From: Arthrobacter sp. PAMC25284
GTDB lineage: Bacteria > Actinomycetota > Actinomycetes > Actinomycetales > Micrococcaceae
Length of the DNA: 64,000 nt
Assembly: GCF_019443425.1 (NCBI RefSeq)
Contig: NZ_CP080382.1
Coordinates: 2,356,001-2,420,000 of the forward strand
Direction of reading: 5' to 3'
Under the pieces are notes generated by a model, which did no database searches, had not been told where the DNA came from, and saw nothing but the letters and a program-made list of their open reading frames with translations. Numbering within the stretch: the first letter of the stretch is position 1; each line of letters opens with the position of its first letter. Both the position numbers and the translations under genes were made by a program. Of the stretch, positions 17,847 through 28,326 are shown one piece after another.

Positions 17847-18424
17847 GCACCGGCCCTAGCCGCGCAACCCTTCCCGCCCTACGCTGGAGGATGCGCACCT
17901 TTGCGGCCTTCCGTCGGGCCACTGGCCTGACCTTCACGGGCCTGGCACTCATCGGGACGCTCTTCACCGGCTCGGCGCTGGTGGGCAGCTGCCGGGGTGA
18001 ACAGGCTTGCACGGAAATCGCCCCGGCCCAGGTGGTGACACTGTCCGTCGCCGCCGGCTACGCCGGCCTGGTGCAGACCGTACATCTTAAAGCGTGCCAG
18101 GCTGACCGGTGCTCGGAAGCTGCCCTGGAACTCGTCCCCGGTCGGACGGCCGTCGACTTGGGCTGCGCACCGGGCTCCGTCGGCGACCGGCCGTGTTCGG
18201 CAACGTCTTCCCCGGACGGCACGTTGACGGGCATGCTGATGTTTGAGGGGATGAATGCCGACAGCATCCATGCGACGGCGAGCGGGACGGACACGAGCGG
18301 CCATCCGCTGCCGTTGCGGACCATCACGTTCACGCCACGCGTGACGTACCCCTTTGGCGAACAATGTGCACGGTTTATTACCGCGAACCTCGTGCTCGAC
18401 GCTGGCGGCCTCCGGCAGGCTTAG
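17843..18424 (+). CDS. exported or membrane-anchored hypothetical protein with several cysteines
   Basis: Unrecognised 193-residue protein. It starts with GTG overlapping the mutY stop (GTGA); an ATG at 17891 is an alternative. A hydrophobic segment at about residues 29-48 (LTFTGLALIGTLFTGSALVG) acts as a signal or anchor. The rest is predicted to be outside the cell and has seven cysteines (SC, AC, KAC, RC, GC, PC, QC), which suggests disulfides. The overlap with mutY points to a shared transcript but not to a repair role. Confidence 0.55.
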   Translation: MSTGPSRATLPALRWRMRTFAAFRRATGLTFTGLALIGTLFTGSALVGSCRGEQACTEIAPAQVVTLSVAAGYAGLVQTVHLKACQADRCSEAALELVPGRTAVDLGCAPGSVGDRPCSATSSPDGTLTGMLMFEGMNADSIHATASGTDTSGHPLPLRTITFTPRVTYPFGEQCARFITANLVLDAGGLRQA

Positions 18425-18458
18425 GAGTCCCGCCAGGGGAAACGGAAGGGCACGCCCA

Positions 18459-19196
18459 ATGAACGCAGAGAATATCGGCCACTGGATCCGGGTGGGATTG
18501 TGGACCTTGCCGGTCTACGGGCTGGTAACGGCGTGGTCCACCATCAGGCCCAGGCCCGACCCGCAGCAGGATACGGATGCCTGGGCGCTCTTTGTCAGTT
18601 CGGACTCCTACCAGCTCAGCCATCTGGTCGGCAGCACGGCAGGCACCATCCTGGCAATCTTTGGCGTCTTCGCCCTCGGCTGCGCTCTTGCGAACAGCCG
18701 TTCAGGACGCCTGGCTTTGGCCGCCATGGTGATGACCGTCGCCGGGACCGCACTGCTGCTGGTACCGGCCGTCGTTTCCACCTTCACCGCGCCCGCCATC
18801 GGCCAGGCATATCTGGACGGCAGTGACGGAGCCCTGTATCTGGAGTACCCGGCCGCCTTGTCGTGGGCCTTCCTGCTGGGGCTGCTGCTGGCCGCCCCAG
18901 GCCATGTACTCCTCGGTCTGGCGGTCTGGAAGTCCCGGGTACTCCCCCGCTGGTCCGGGTTCTTTTGGGGTGCCGGCGCCGTGCTCATTTATGTCCTGGG
19001 GGTCATCCTGTGGGTTGCCCCGGAAGTGATGCTCGGCGTTGTGCCGGGGCAGGCCGGAACGGGCGGCGGGCGGGTCCTCGAGACTGCAGGGGCCCTGCTC
19101 ACGGCCGTGGCCGGCGGCTGGATAGCGTGGAGCCACACGAGACACAACCGGCCGCAAGCGGGCTTGGTATCGGCGGGATCTCCAGGTCCGGAATGA
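18459..19196 (+). CDS. multi-pass integral membrane protein of unknown function
   Basis: A 245-residue protein starting at ATG 18459 after a GGAAGGG ribosome site. About six hydrophobic helices can be seen, at roughly residues 10-27, 50-72, 80-105, 125-150, 160-185 and 205-225. The C terminus is polar. No catalytic or transport motif is recognised. It follows the previous small gene by 34 bases in the same direction and is convergent with dhaM. Confidence 0.6.
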   Translation: MNAENIGHWIRVGLWTLPVYGLVTAWSTIRPRPDPQQDTDAWALFVSSDSYQLSHLVGSTAGTILAIFGVFALGCALANSRSGRLALAAMVMTVAGTALLLVPAVVSTFTAPAIGQAYLDGSDGALYLEYPAALSWAFLLGLLLAAPGHVLLGLAVWKSRVLPRWSGFFWGAGAVLIYVLGVILWVAPEVMLGVVPGQAGTGGGRVLETAGALLTAVAGGWIAWSHTRHNRPQAGLVSAGSPGPE

Positions 19197-19245
19197 CCCC
19201 GGATGAGCCCCGGAACCGGCGTTGGGCGAGGGCGGGCGCGCTGCC

Positions 19246-19911
19246 CTACGGTTCCCCGAAGCCGTCTTTGACCAAACCAGCCAGATATTCGACGGCACGG
19301 GCCGCGTCCGGGCCGCTGGCTTCCACGCGCAGCAGCGTTCCCTTTCCGGCCGCGAGCATCATCAGCTCCGTCATCGAGGCGCCGTCGGCGCCGTTAATGG
19401 TCACCTCGGCCTCCAAGGCCGACAGGCCACCGGCGATTTTTGCGGCCGGCCGGGCGTGCATGCCGGCCTCGTTGACGAGTTCGAACTCCCCCGATGCCTC
19501 AGGCGGCTGCCGGTGCTCATGGGCGGGCGCGGGCGGCGGCGGGCGATAGACGGACTCGGCGGCTGCCTTCACGGCCTGCGCGTCGGCGCCGGTCTGCGCA
19601 GCCACCGCGGCAGCGACGAGTCCTTCAACCAGGGGCGCATCGGCGACCAGAACCGACCCGGGGTCGGGCAGGAATTCCAAGGCAGCCTCGGCGGTCATTA
19701 CCGCCGAACCCAGGTCCGTCAGGATGACGGCTCCGTGGCCCGCGGCCTCTTCCAGCGCCGCCATGACCTTCTCCAGGCTGGTTCCGATCCGGCCGTCGTC
19801 GGTTCCGCCGGCGGCCAGGATCACGACGTCGGGCGCCATTTGGGCCGCCAGTTCGGCGGCGCCGTCGGCGATCTTGTCGCTGTGGGACACCACGACGAGC
19901 CGGACGGTCAT
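19246..19911 (-). CDS. dhaM: PTS-dependent dihydroxyacetone kinase, phosphotransfer subunit DhaM (EIIA-HPr fusion)
   Basis: DhaM passes phosphate from the phosphotransferase system to the ADP bound on DhaL. The 221-residue protein has an N-terminal mannose-type EIIA domain (about 1-125) with the active histidine in VVSHSDKIA (residue 9). A proline-rich linker with PPPPAPAHEH follows, then an HPr-like domain (about 140-221) with the phosphorylatable histidine in NEAGMHARPAAKIAG. No EI-like domain is present, so phosphate must come from EI encoded elsewhere. Its ATG overlaps the dhaL stop by 4 bases. Confidence 0.92.
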   Translation of the reverse strand: MTVRLVVVSHSDKIADGAAELAAQMAPDVVILAAGGTDDGRIGTSLEKVMAALEEAAGHGAVILTDLGSAVMTAEAALEFLPDPGSVLVADAPLVEGLVAAAVAAQTGADAQAVKAAAESVYRPPPPAPAHEHRQPPEASGEFELVNEAGMHARPAAKIAGGLSALEAEVTINGADGASMTELMMLAAGKGTLLRVEASGPDAARAVEYLAGLVKDGFGEP

Positions 19912-20534
19912 TCGACGGCTCCAGCAGCGGCCCGCAGGATCAGGGCGCTGGAGACGGCTCCGGGGTCGCGGTGGCCGATGCTGCGTTCCCCGAGGTAACT
20001 GGCACGCCCCTTGCGGGCGAGCATCGGGTCGGTGGACACGGCGCCGGCCTCGGCTGCTTCGGCCGCGGCAAGGAGCACCGCCCGGACATCGCCGTCTTCG
20101 GCGGCGCCTGCGGCCGCATCGACGGCCGGGGTCCAGGCATCCACCATGGTCTTGTCCCCGGACTCGGCCTTACCGCGGGCGACGATCCCGTCACGGGCGG
20201 CCAGCAAAGCGGCGGCAAGGGCGGCGGCGTCGACGTCGACGGTGTCCCCCAACGCTGTGCCGGCGCGCAGGAACGCAGTCCCGTACAGCGGTCCTGCCGC
20301 GCCGCCGACCTTGGACATGAGCGTCATCGCGGTCAGCTTCATGGCCGCCCCGGCAGATTCCGGCGGTGACTCGGCGAGCTTGACCATCACGGCTTTGAAC
20401 CCGCGGTCCATGTTTTCGCCGTGATCGGAATCCCCGATTGGCCGGTCCAGTTCAATCAGTTCCATCCGGTGCTCCGCCATGGCCTGGGCGGAGAGCGTCA
20501 GCCACCGGATGGCCCAGTTGACATCCAGCCCCAC
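19908..20534 (-). CDS. dhaL: dihydroxyacetone kinase ADP-binding subunit DhaL
   Basis: DhaL keeps a tightly bound ADP, is phosphorylated by DhaM and transfers phosphate to dihydroxyacetone held on DhaK. The 208-residue length fits. The Mg-binding aspartate motif IGDSDHGENM, the segment MTLMSKVGGAAGPLYGTAFL and the later DPGAVS are characteristic. It starts with GTG two bases after the dhaK stop, and its end overlaps dhaM, so all three are translated as a unit. Confidence 0.94.
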   Translation of the reverse strand: MGLDVNWAIRWLTLSAQAMAEHRMELIELDRPIGDSDHGENMDRGFKAVMVKLAESPPESAGAAMKLTAMTLMSKVGGAAGPLYGTAFLRAGTALGDTVDVDAAALAAALLAARDGIVARGKAESGDKTMVDAWTPAVDAAAGAAEDGDVRAVLLAAAEAAEAGAVSTDPMLARKGRASYLGERSIGHRDPGAVSSALILRAAAGAVE

Positions 20535-20536
20535 GG

Positions 20537-21538
20537 TCAGACACCCCAGCGCAGGGCAACGGTGTGGACGGGGGCATCCCAGAGTTCCGTCATTTCGTCG
20601 TCAAGCCGCAGGATGGTGATGGAGCAGCCCTGCATTTCGAGGGATGTGATGTAGTCGCCCACGAGCGACCTCGCCACGGTGACGCCCTGCTCCGCCAGCC
20701 TCTGCGCGGCCCGCCGGTAGATAATGTACAGCTCGCTGAGCGGGGTCCCGCCCATACCGTTGACGAACAGGAGCACTTTGTCCCCCGAGGCGAGGCCGAG
20801 GTCGCTGACCACCGGGTCCAGGAGCCGGTCGGTGATTCCGTCCGCGGTCTCCATCGGGATTTTGTGCCGGCCGGGCTCACCGTGGATGCCGATCCCGATC
20901 TCGATCTCGTTGTCCTCGAGTTCAAAGCTGGGGACTCCCGCGTGCGGTACGGTGCAGGCGGAGAGCGCCACACCCATGCTGCGGACGTTTTGGTTGACCC
21001 GGTCCCCGATGGCGGCCACCGCGTCGAGGGCGTCGCCGCGCTCCGCCGCGGCCCCGGCAATTTTCTCGACCAGGACGGTGCCGCCTACCCCGCGGCGTCC
21101 GGCCGTGTACAGCGAGTCCTGCACCGCGACGTCGTCGTTGACCAGAACCGTCCGGACTTCGATGCCTTCGGCTTGCGCGAGTTCGGCGGCAGTCTCGAAG
21201 TTGAGCACATCACCGGTGTAGTTCTTGACGATGTGCACCACGCCGGCGCCGGAGTTGACCGCGAGGGTTGCCGGCAGGATCTGGTCCGGTGTGGGTGAAG
21301 TGAACACCGGACCCGGCACGGCCGCGTCCAGCATGCCCATCCCGACGTAGCCGCCGTGAAGGGGCTCGTGCCCGCTGCCGCCACCCGACACCAGACCCAC
21401 CTTCCCCGCGACGGGTGCGTCCTTCCGGACGATGTACTTGGGGTCCGGAAAGACGGTCACCAGGTCGGCATGGGCGAGCCCGAACCCTTCCACTGACTCG
21501 TCCACAACGGCGCGGGGATCATTGATAAGTTTCTTCAT
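20537..21538 (-). CDS. dhaK: dihydroxyacetone kinase substrate-binding subunit DhaK
   Basis: DhaK binds dihydroxyacetone covalently through a histidine and receives the phosphate, giving dihydroxyacetone phosphate for glycolysis. The 333-residue protein shows [19 protein letters not shown] near residue 50 and the active-site histidine in [10 protein letters not shown] near residue 218. GGGAG-type and [12 protein letters not shown] motifs are also present. The ATG has GGGAG upstream. No DhaR-like activator gene is adjacent. Confidence 0.95.
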   Translation of the reverse strand: MKKLINDPRAVVDESVEGFGLAHADLVTVFPDPKYIVRKDAPVAGKVGLVSGGGSGHEPLHGGYVGMGMLDAAVPGPVFTSPTPDQILPATLAVNSGAGVVHIVKNYTGDVLNFETAAELAQAEGIEVRTVLVNDDVAVQDSLYTAGRRGVGGTVLVEKIAGAAAERGDALDAVAAIGDRVNQNVRSMGVALSACTVPHAGVPSFELEDNEIEIGIGIHGEPGRHKIPMETADGITDRLLDPVVSDLGLASGDKVLLFVNGMGGTPLSELYIIYRRAAQRLAEQGVTVARSLVGDYITSLEMQGCSITILRLDDEMTELWDAPVHTVALRWGV

Positions 21539-21929
21539 GGCGGTGCTCCCTGGATGGTGTCCTGGCTGCTTGCTTAGACCCTACTACCGGGTCACTGCCT
21601 GCGGTAGCCTCCCGGACCCTACACTGGGCGGTTCGGCCAGGCGTTGCCGCCCAGCCACGAAAACGGCGGCTGCCGGAGGATGTTGCCGGCGCCGGTCTGG
21701 CCGCTGTTTGTCCCCTGCGTGGTGGTATCAGCTGTTGCGGGCATCGTCCCGCGCCGTTGCGGGTCACCCGCTGCGGGCCCGTTAATGACGGCCGTCCAAT
21801 GGGCAGAAGAATCGAAAAAATCGGTGGTGGTGCGCAATTTTGGCCTCCGGACGTCCTGTGGCCCTCCCCTGGGCACGCACTAGTTTATCCATCGACTTTA
21901 TTATATGGGAAGACTCTGGCCCGGCGATT
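21539..21929. other. intergenic region upstream of dhaK
   Basis: This 391-base gap carries the dhaKLM promoter region and the 3' flank of the N-acetyltransferase gene. Short open frames exist on both strands, but none has a ribosome site or recognisable product. The part from about 21882 to 21945 is unusually AT-rich for this chromosome. Nothing else was recognised. Confidence 0.4.
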
Positions 21930-22439
21930 TTAAAGTTCTTTGATCATCCTGGTGTTGCCGAGCGTGTTGGGTTTGACCCGTGCGAGGTCGAGGAATTCCG
22001 CGACCCCCTCGTCGTGCGAGCGCAGCAGCTCCGAGTACACCATGGGGTCCACAGCGCTCTGGTCCGCCATGACGTCAAAGCCGTGCTTCCTGAAGAAATC
22101 CACCTCGAAGGTCAGGCAGAACACGCGTGATACCCCCAGGGATTTGGCGTCCGCCAGCAGTTGCTCCACCAGCCGGTGCCCGACTCCCCGGCCGCGCCAG
22201 GCGCCGGAGGCGGCCAGGGTGCGCACCTCGGCGAGATCCTCCCACATAACGTGCAGTGCGCCGCAGCCAATCACGTTGCCGTCAGCGGATTCAGCGATCC
22301 GGAATTCCTGCAGGCTCTCGTAGTACGCGACCGTTTCCTTGGCCATCAGGATTCTCTGGTCGGCCAGCGGCGCCACGAGCGCCTTAATGGCGGCTACATC
22401 ACGGGTGCGGGCGGGGCGGATGCGGATCGGCTCAGTCAC
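21930..22439 (-). CDS. argA: amino-acid N-acetyltransferase (short N-acetylglutamate synthase)
   Basis: A 169-residue GNAT enzyme matching the stand-alone N-acetylglutamate synthase of actinobacteria (Rv2747 type), the first step of arginine synthesis. The acetyl-CoA loop is in VRTLAASGAWRGRGVGHRLVE, and VFCLTFEVDFFRKHGF is the characteristic family segment. There is no amino acid kinase domain, as expected for this short class. The start is GTG. It stands alone, away from an arg operon. Confidence 0.85.
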   Translation of the reverse strand: MTEPIRIRPARTRDVAAIKALVAPLADQRILMAKETVAYYESLQEFRIAESADGNVIGCGALHVMWEDLAEVRTLAASGAWRGRGVGHRLVEQLLADAKSLGVSRVFCLTFEVDFFRKHGFDVMADQSAVDPMVYSELLRSHDEGVAEFLDLARVKPNTLGNTRMIKEL

Positions 22440-22483
22440 AGCCCAATCCTACGGCGCCGCCGCTCCGGCGCTCCGGCGCCGGG

Positions 22484-24613
22484 TCACAGCCCCAGTTCAG
22501 GCGGCACCGGCAGATCCTGGTCCAGCAGGTGACGGGCGAGGAAATGTTCCACCACGCCGTACCAGACCCTGGCATGCCGGGGCTGGAGGATCCAGTGGTT
22601 CTCATCCGGGAAATACAGGAAGCGGTGCACGGTATTGCCGTCGTCGTCGGCCGCCAGCTGCGAGCCGGCCAGCAACTCATACCAAAGCCGCAGTCCTTCG
22701 CCGATCGGCACGCGGTAGTCCTTGTCGCCATGGATGACCAGCATGGGGGTATTGATCTTCTCCACATGCAGGTGTGGCGAGTTCTCCAGCGCCATCTCCG
22801 CGGTCATTTCCTTCAGCCAGTAGTGCGCTGTGTCGGTGGTGGGGCCGAACTGGTCCAACGCCCACAGGCTGGCGTGGGTGACGATCGCGTCGAACCGGTC
22901 CGTGTGCCCGGCCACCCAGTTGGCCATGTAGCCGCCGAACGAGCCGCCCATCGCGGCCGTGCGTGTCCCGTCGATGTCCGGCCGGGCCACGACGGAGTCG
23001 GTGACCGTCATCAGGTCGGTGAACGGAGCCTGCCCCCAGGAGCCCCAGCCACGCTGAATGTGGTGCTGGCCGTAACCAGTGGAGAGCGCAGGATCCGGCA
23101 GCAGCACGGCGTAGCCGCGGGCCACGAGCAGCCACGGGTTCCAGCGCCAGGTCCAGGCATTCCAGGAACCCAGCGGACCGCCATGGATCCACAGCAGCAG
23201 CGGGGCCGGGTTCCCGGCGGCTGCGCCCTCCGGGAGGGCCAGATAGGCGGGCACGCGTGTCCCGTCGGAGGCCGTTGCCTCCACGCGTTCCAGCGAGCCG
23301 CTCCACGCGGGGCGTTCGGCGGGCGCCGGAAGCCGCAGGACATGACCACTGGCAAGGTCAATCCGCACTGGTTCGGCGGGGAACTCGTAGGAGCTGCGCA
23401 GGGCGTAGGCGCTGCGCCCGTCCGGGGAGACCAGGACGTTGGTGTAGGCGGCGGCGTCGGCCGTCAGCCGGGTCACCGCGCCGGTGGCGCCGGCCACGTC
23501 GATCCGGAAGACCGGCGCGGCGCCGTCTTCGTCGGCCGTCACCAGCACGGCCGATCCGTCCGGCAGCCAGGCGGCGGGTCGGGGCCAGCGGTCCCAGTCG
23601 TGGGCGAGCGGCACGAGGGCTCCCTTCCCTGCCGCCTGCACGGCCGTGTCCCGCACGCCGACGTCAAGCAGGTGCAGTCTGACCTGCGGGGCCGCGTCCG
23701 GCGTGGTGTCGCTCTCGCTGAGCACGACGAGGGTCCGGTTGTCCGGGCTGACCGGGCCAGGGAAGTAGCTCATCCCCTCACTGTCCAGCAGGACGGTGCG
23801 GGTGCCGGTGGCGACGTCGATGGCGACCAGCACGGAGCGGGAGTCGGCCTTCGCGAGCGGCCTCTCGAAGCTGCTGTAGACCGTTTTCCCGTCCGGACTG
23901 ACGACGGCCTCCGCGTCGCGGAGGCCGCCCCCGGCGTCGGGGGTCAGGTTGCGCAGATTCAGCGGGACCGCGGCATCGACGGTCGCCGGCCTGCCGGGGT
24001 CCTTGTCCTCGCCCGGCTCGACGGCGAACAGCCGCGGCTGGGACGGTCCCAGATCGGCGTCCCAATACCGCACCGGGTAGCCGGTGTGCAGAATGGCATT
24101 GATCTTGTTGTCCTTGCGGGCCTTGCGGCGCTCCTCGTCGTCGTCCTCGCCGGTGGAACCCGGCAGCACTGTGGCGGTGAGCAGCAACGTGTCCGAATCC
24201 CGGGCCGCCATGACGGAGCTGATGCCGCCGGCGCGTGAGAGCGCCACGCGGGCCTCGCCGCCACCGGCGGGGAGCATCCACAGCGCATTGACCGCGTCGG
24301 CGTCGGGGCTCTCCGGGTCGGGCCGCGTGGACATGAAGTAGAGGTCGCCATTGACAGCGAAGACTGCACCGGTCTCGCCTTTGGCGCTGCGGGTGATCCG
24401 GCGGGCCTGATTCCGGCCCTCCGGATCCAGCTCCCAGAGGGCAGTGACGTACTCGGTGCCTTTCGGATTGAGGGTGGCCACGGTGGTGACCAGCCGGCCG
24501 CCGTCGGGACTGAGCGCCAGACCGCTGGTTCTGGGGATCGCGAGGTAGTGGTCCAGGTTATGGAAGGGGGTCTCGGGTGATGCGCTCAGGATCGCTGAGT
24601 CTTCGGCAGCCAT
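22484..24613 (-). CDS. S9-family (prolyl oligopeptidase/acylaminoacyl-peptidase-like) serine peptidase
   Basis: An alpha/beta-hydrolase peptidase of about 709 residues. The N-terminal part (to about residue 430) is a predicted beta-propeller with repeated segments such as VSPDGKTVYSS and VSPDGRSAYAL. The C-terminal catalytic domain has the nucleophile in GGSFGGYMANW, aspartate in HGDKDYRVP and histidine in DENHWI. It likely cleaves short peptides in the cytoplasm; no signal peptide is seen. I use ATG 24613; the frame is also open to GTG 24649. It is co-directional with argA, 44 bases upstream of it. Confidence 0.88.
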   Translation of the reverse strand: MAAEDSAILSASPETPFHNLDHYLAIPRTSGLALSPDGGRLVTTVATLNPKGTEYVTALWELDPEGRNQARRITRSAKGETGAVFAVNGDLYFMSTRPDPESPDADAVNALWMLPAGGGEARVALSRAGGISSVMAARDSDTLLLTATVLPGSTGEDDDEERRKARKDNKINAILHTGYPVRYWDADLGPSQPRLFAVEPGEDKDPGRPATVDAAVPLNLRNLTPDAGGGLRDAEAVVSPDGKTVYSSFERPLAKADSRSVLVAIDVATGTRTVLLDSEGMSYFPGPVSPDNRTLVVLSESDTTPDAAPQVRLHLLDVGVRDTAVQAAGKGALVPLAHDWDRWPRPAAWLPDGSAVLVTADEDGAAPVFRIDVAGATGAVTRLTADAAAYTNVLVSPDGRSAYALRSSYEFPAEPVRIDLASGHVLRLPAPAERPAWSGSLERVEATASDGTRVPAYLALPEGAAAGNPAPLLLWIHGGPLGSWNAWTWRWNPWLLVARGYAVLLPDPALSTGYGQHHIQRGWGSWGQAPFTDLMTVTDSVVARPDIDGTRTAAMGGSFGGYMANWVAGHTDRFDAIVTHASLWALDQFGPTTDTAHYWLKEMTAEMALENSPHLHVEKINTPMLVIHGDKDYRVPIGEGLRLWYELLAGSQLAADDDGNTVHRFLYFPDENHWILQPRHARVWYGVVEHFLARHLLDQDLPVPPELGL

Positions 24614-24758
24614 GCACCGATTCAACACCCCCTGTGGCGCGGACCACACTTAGTTCACTAAGAGTGAAACACTGCTTTCAGACTGCTGCAGGGCGTGTCG
24701 TCCAGACCGGCCGGAAGGCGGCCGGGGCGCGGCGGGTGGACGGCCGGTGGGAACGCAA

Positions 24759-24794
24759 AGGCCCCGCCCGTTCCTTTCGGAGCGGGCGGGGCCT
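24759..24794 (-). terminator. rho-independent terminator of clpC
   Basis: A 16-base stem beginning AGGCCCCGCCCG with one G-U pair and a short loop. On the minus strand it is followed by TTTGCGTT. It lies just after the clpC stop codon. Confidence 0.8.
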
Positions 24795-24806
24795 GCGGGT
24801 CGATGC

Positions 24807-27299
<2,493 letters not shown>

Positions 27300-27480
27300 T
27301 TCGCCACACTCCTAGCTACGACTACTTTGATGCTACGTGCCCGGGTTCATGATTTGGGCCGTGTTCGCCACAGGGGAAACCCGAGGGACTTGCGCGCCTC
27401 TCCGATGGCTGCCCTGCCCCGCCGGGTCGCTTCCCGGCACGGCGGCGCCGGCCCTGCCCTGCAGCGGTGGGGGCGGCCTG

Positions 27481-27556
27481 CCAATTAGGCGGCACAGGCC
27501 ACCAATTGGGCGGTAGACGCCGTCCAATTGGGCGTCACGGCCCATCAATTGGGCGG
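27481..27556. repeat. four direct repeats of CCAATTRGGCG with 21-22 base spacing
   Basis: The core begins at 27481, 27502, 27524 and 27545, so successive copies are 21, 22 and 21 bases apart. Copies 2 and 3 hold the palindrome CCAATTGG. Copy 1 has one change (AATTAGG) and copy 4 begins TC. Two helical turns separate each copy, placing them on one face of the DNA. They lie between the lsr2 terminator and the clpC start. Confidence 0.7.
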
Positions 27557-27570
27557 CAGCGGCCCGGTCA

Positions 27571-27608
27571 TAGGGAAAGCCCCCGCCATTTGGCGGAGGC
27601 TTTCCCTA
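27571..27608 (-). terminator. hairpin terminator of lsr2
   Basis: An 18-base stem with one mismatch, arms beginning TAGGGAAAGCC and ending GGCTTTCCCTA, loop TT. It lies about 32 bases after the lsr2 stop. No strong U-run follows, so it could also be a binding site, but the position fits a terminator. Confidence 0.7.
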
Positions 27609-27640
27609 TTTGATGTACTTATTGACGGTACGGCGTCCAG

Positions 27641-27967
27641 TTAGGAATTTGCCTTTTGGTACGCTTCCTGAATTTCAGCCTGGATGCGTCCACGGCTGTT
27701 TACCGCATATCCGTTGTCGCGGGCCCATTGACGGATCTGCGCGGAGTCCTGGTTCCTTCCGGACGAGACCTTCGTTCGCGTCGGGCGCCCGCTGGAGGTT
27801 TTACGCCCATGCGAAACGAATCGTTCGACGGCGGAACGGAGTTCCGATGCATTACCCGATGACAAGTCAATTTCGTAACTGACGCCGTCCAGGCCAAACC
27901 GGACAGTTTCGTCCGCGGATCCCCCATCCAGATCATCCACAAGGATGATTTTCACCTTCTGTGCCAT
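27641..27967 (-). CDS. lsr2: Lsr2 nucleoid-associated xenogeneic silencer
   Basis: Small DNA-bridging protein that binds AT-rich DNA and silences foreign genes. The 108-residue protein has the N-terminal dimerisation domain (about 1-60, KVKIILVDDLDGGSADETVRF) and the C-terminal DNA-binding domain (about 75-108). The domain contains IRQWARDNGYAVNSRGRI, with the RGR AT-hook-like loop. The order lysS-lsr2-clpC is conserved in actinobacteria. The upstream region is AT-richer than average, which would allow autoregulation; that is inferred. Confidence 0.96.
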   Translation of the reverse strand: MAQKVKIILVDDLDGGSADETVRFGLDGVSYEIDLSSGNASELRSAVERFVSHGRKTSSGRPTRTKVSSGRNQDSAQIRQWARDNGYAVNSRGRIQAEIQEAYQKANS

Positions 27968-28135
27968 TTCAAGGACTCTCTTTCCAAAAGGGCGAGCATT
28001 TAGAAAAGCAGGATGTATCTGTAGAAAGTATCCTCCGGATTACGCCATATAGTCAAAGCGTATACAGCGTGTGGGCACACACGGCCAAACCAACTAAATG
28101 CCCTGCTGGAGAATCCCGGGGCCGGAATAGGGGTA

Positions 28136-28324
28136 TTAGTTCTTGCCCGGGAATTGATCGCCCGTTGATTCGGGGTCCGGCGCGGCGGTCCCGTGGTCCG
28201 CTTCGGCCTGGGCGCGTGCCTCGGCCTGCCGCTCGGATTTATCGGCATTGAATATCGATTTCATGGCAAACCAGAAAATCAGGCCTACGACGACGGATGG
28301 CAGCAGGACTGCTACGTATTCCAC
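28136..28324 (-). CDS. small single-pass membrane protein downstream of lysS
   Basis: A 62-residue protein whose GTG start lies two bases after the lysS stop codon, so translation is probably coupled. It has one transmembrane helix (about residues 4-22, VAVLLPSVVVGLIFWFAMK) and a charged, acidic tail with KSERQAEARAQAEADHG. Function is unknown. I recall similar short proteins at this place in Arthrobacter-type genomes, but could not check. Confidence 0.65.
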   Translation of the reverse strand: MEYVAVLLPSVVVGLIFWFAMKSIFNADKSERQAEARAQAEADHGTAAPDPESTGDQFPGKN

Positions 28325-28326
28325 GG

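Noticed and set aside
21619..21883. Short open frames in both directions upstream of dhaK
   Set aside because: No ribosome site, biased composition and no recognisable motif; they look like chance frames in GC-rich DNA.
27481..27556. CRISPR array
   Set aside because: Unit spacing is only 21-22 bases with short repeats of about 11 bases; there are no cas genes nearby.
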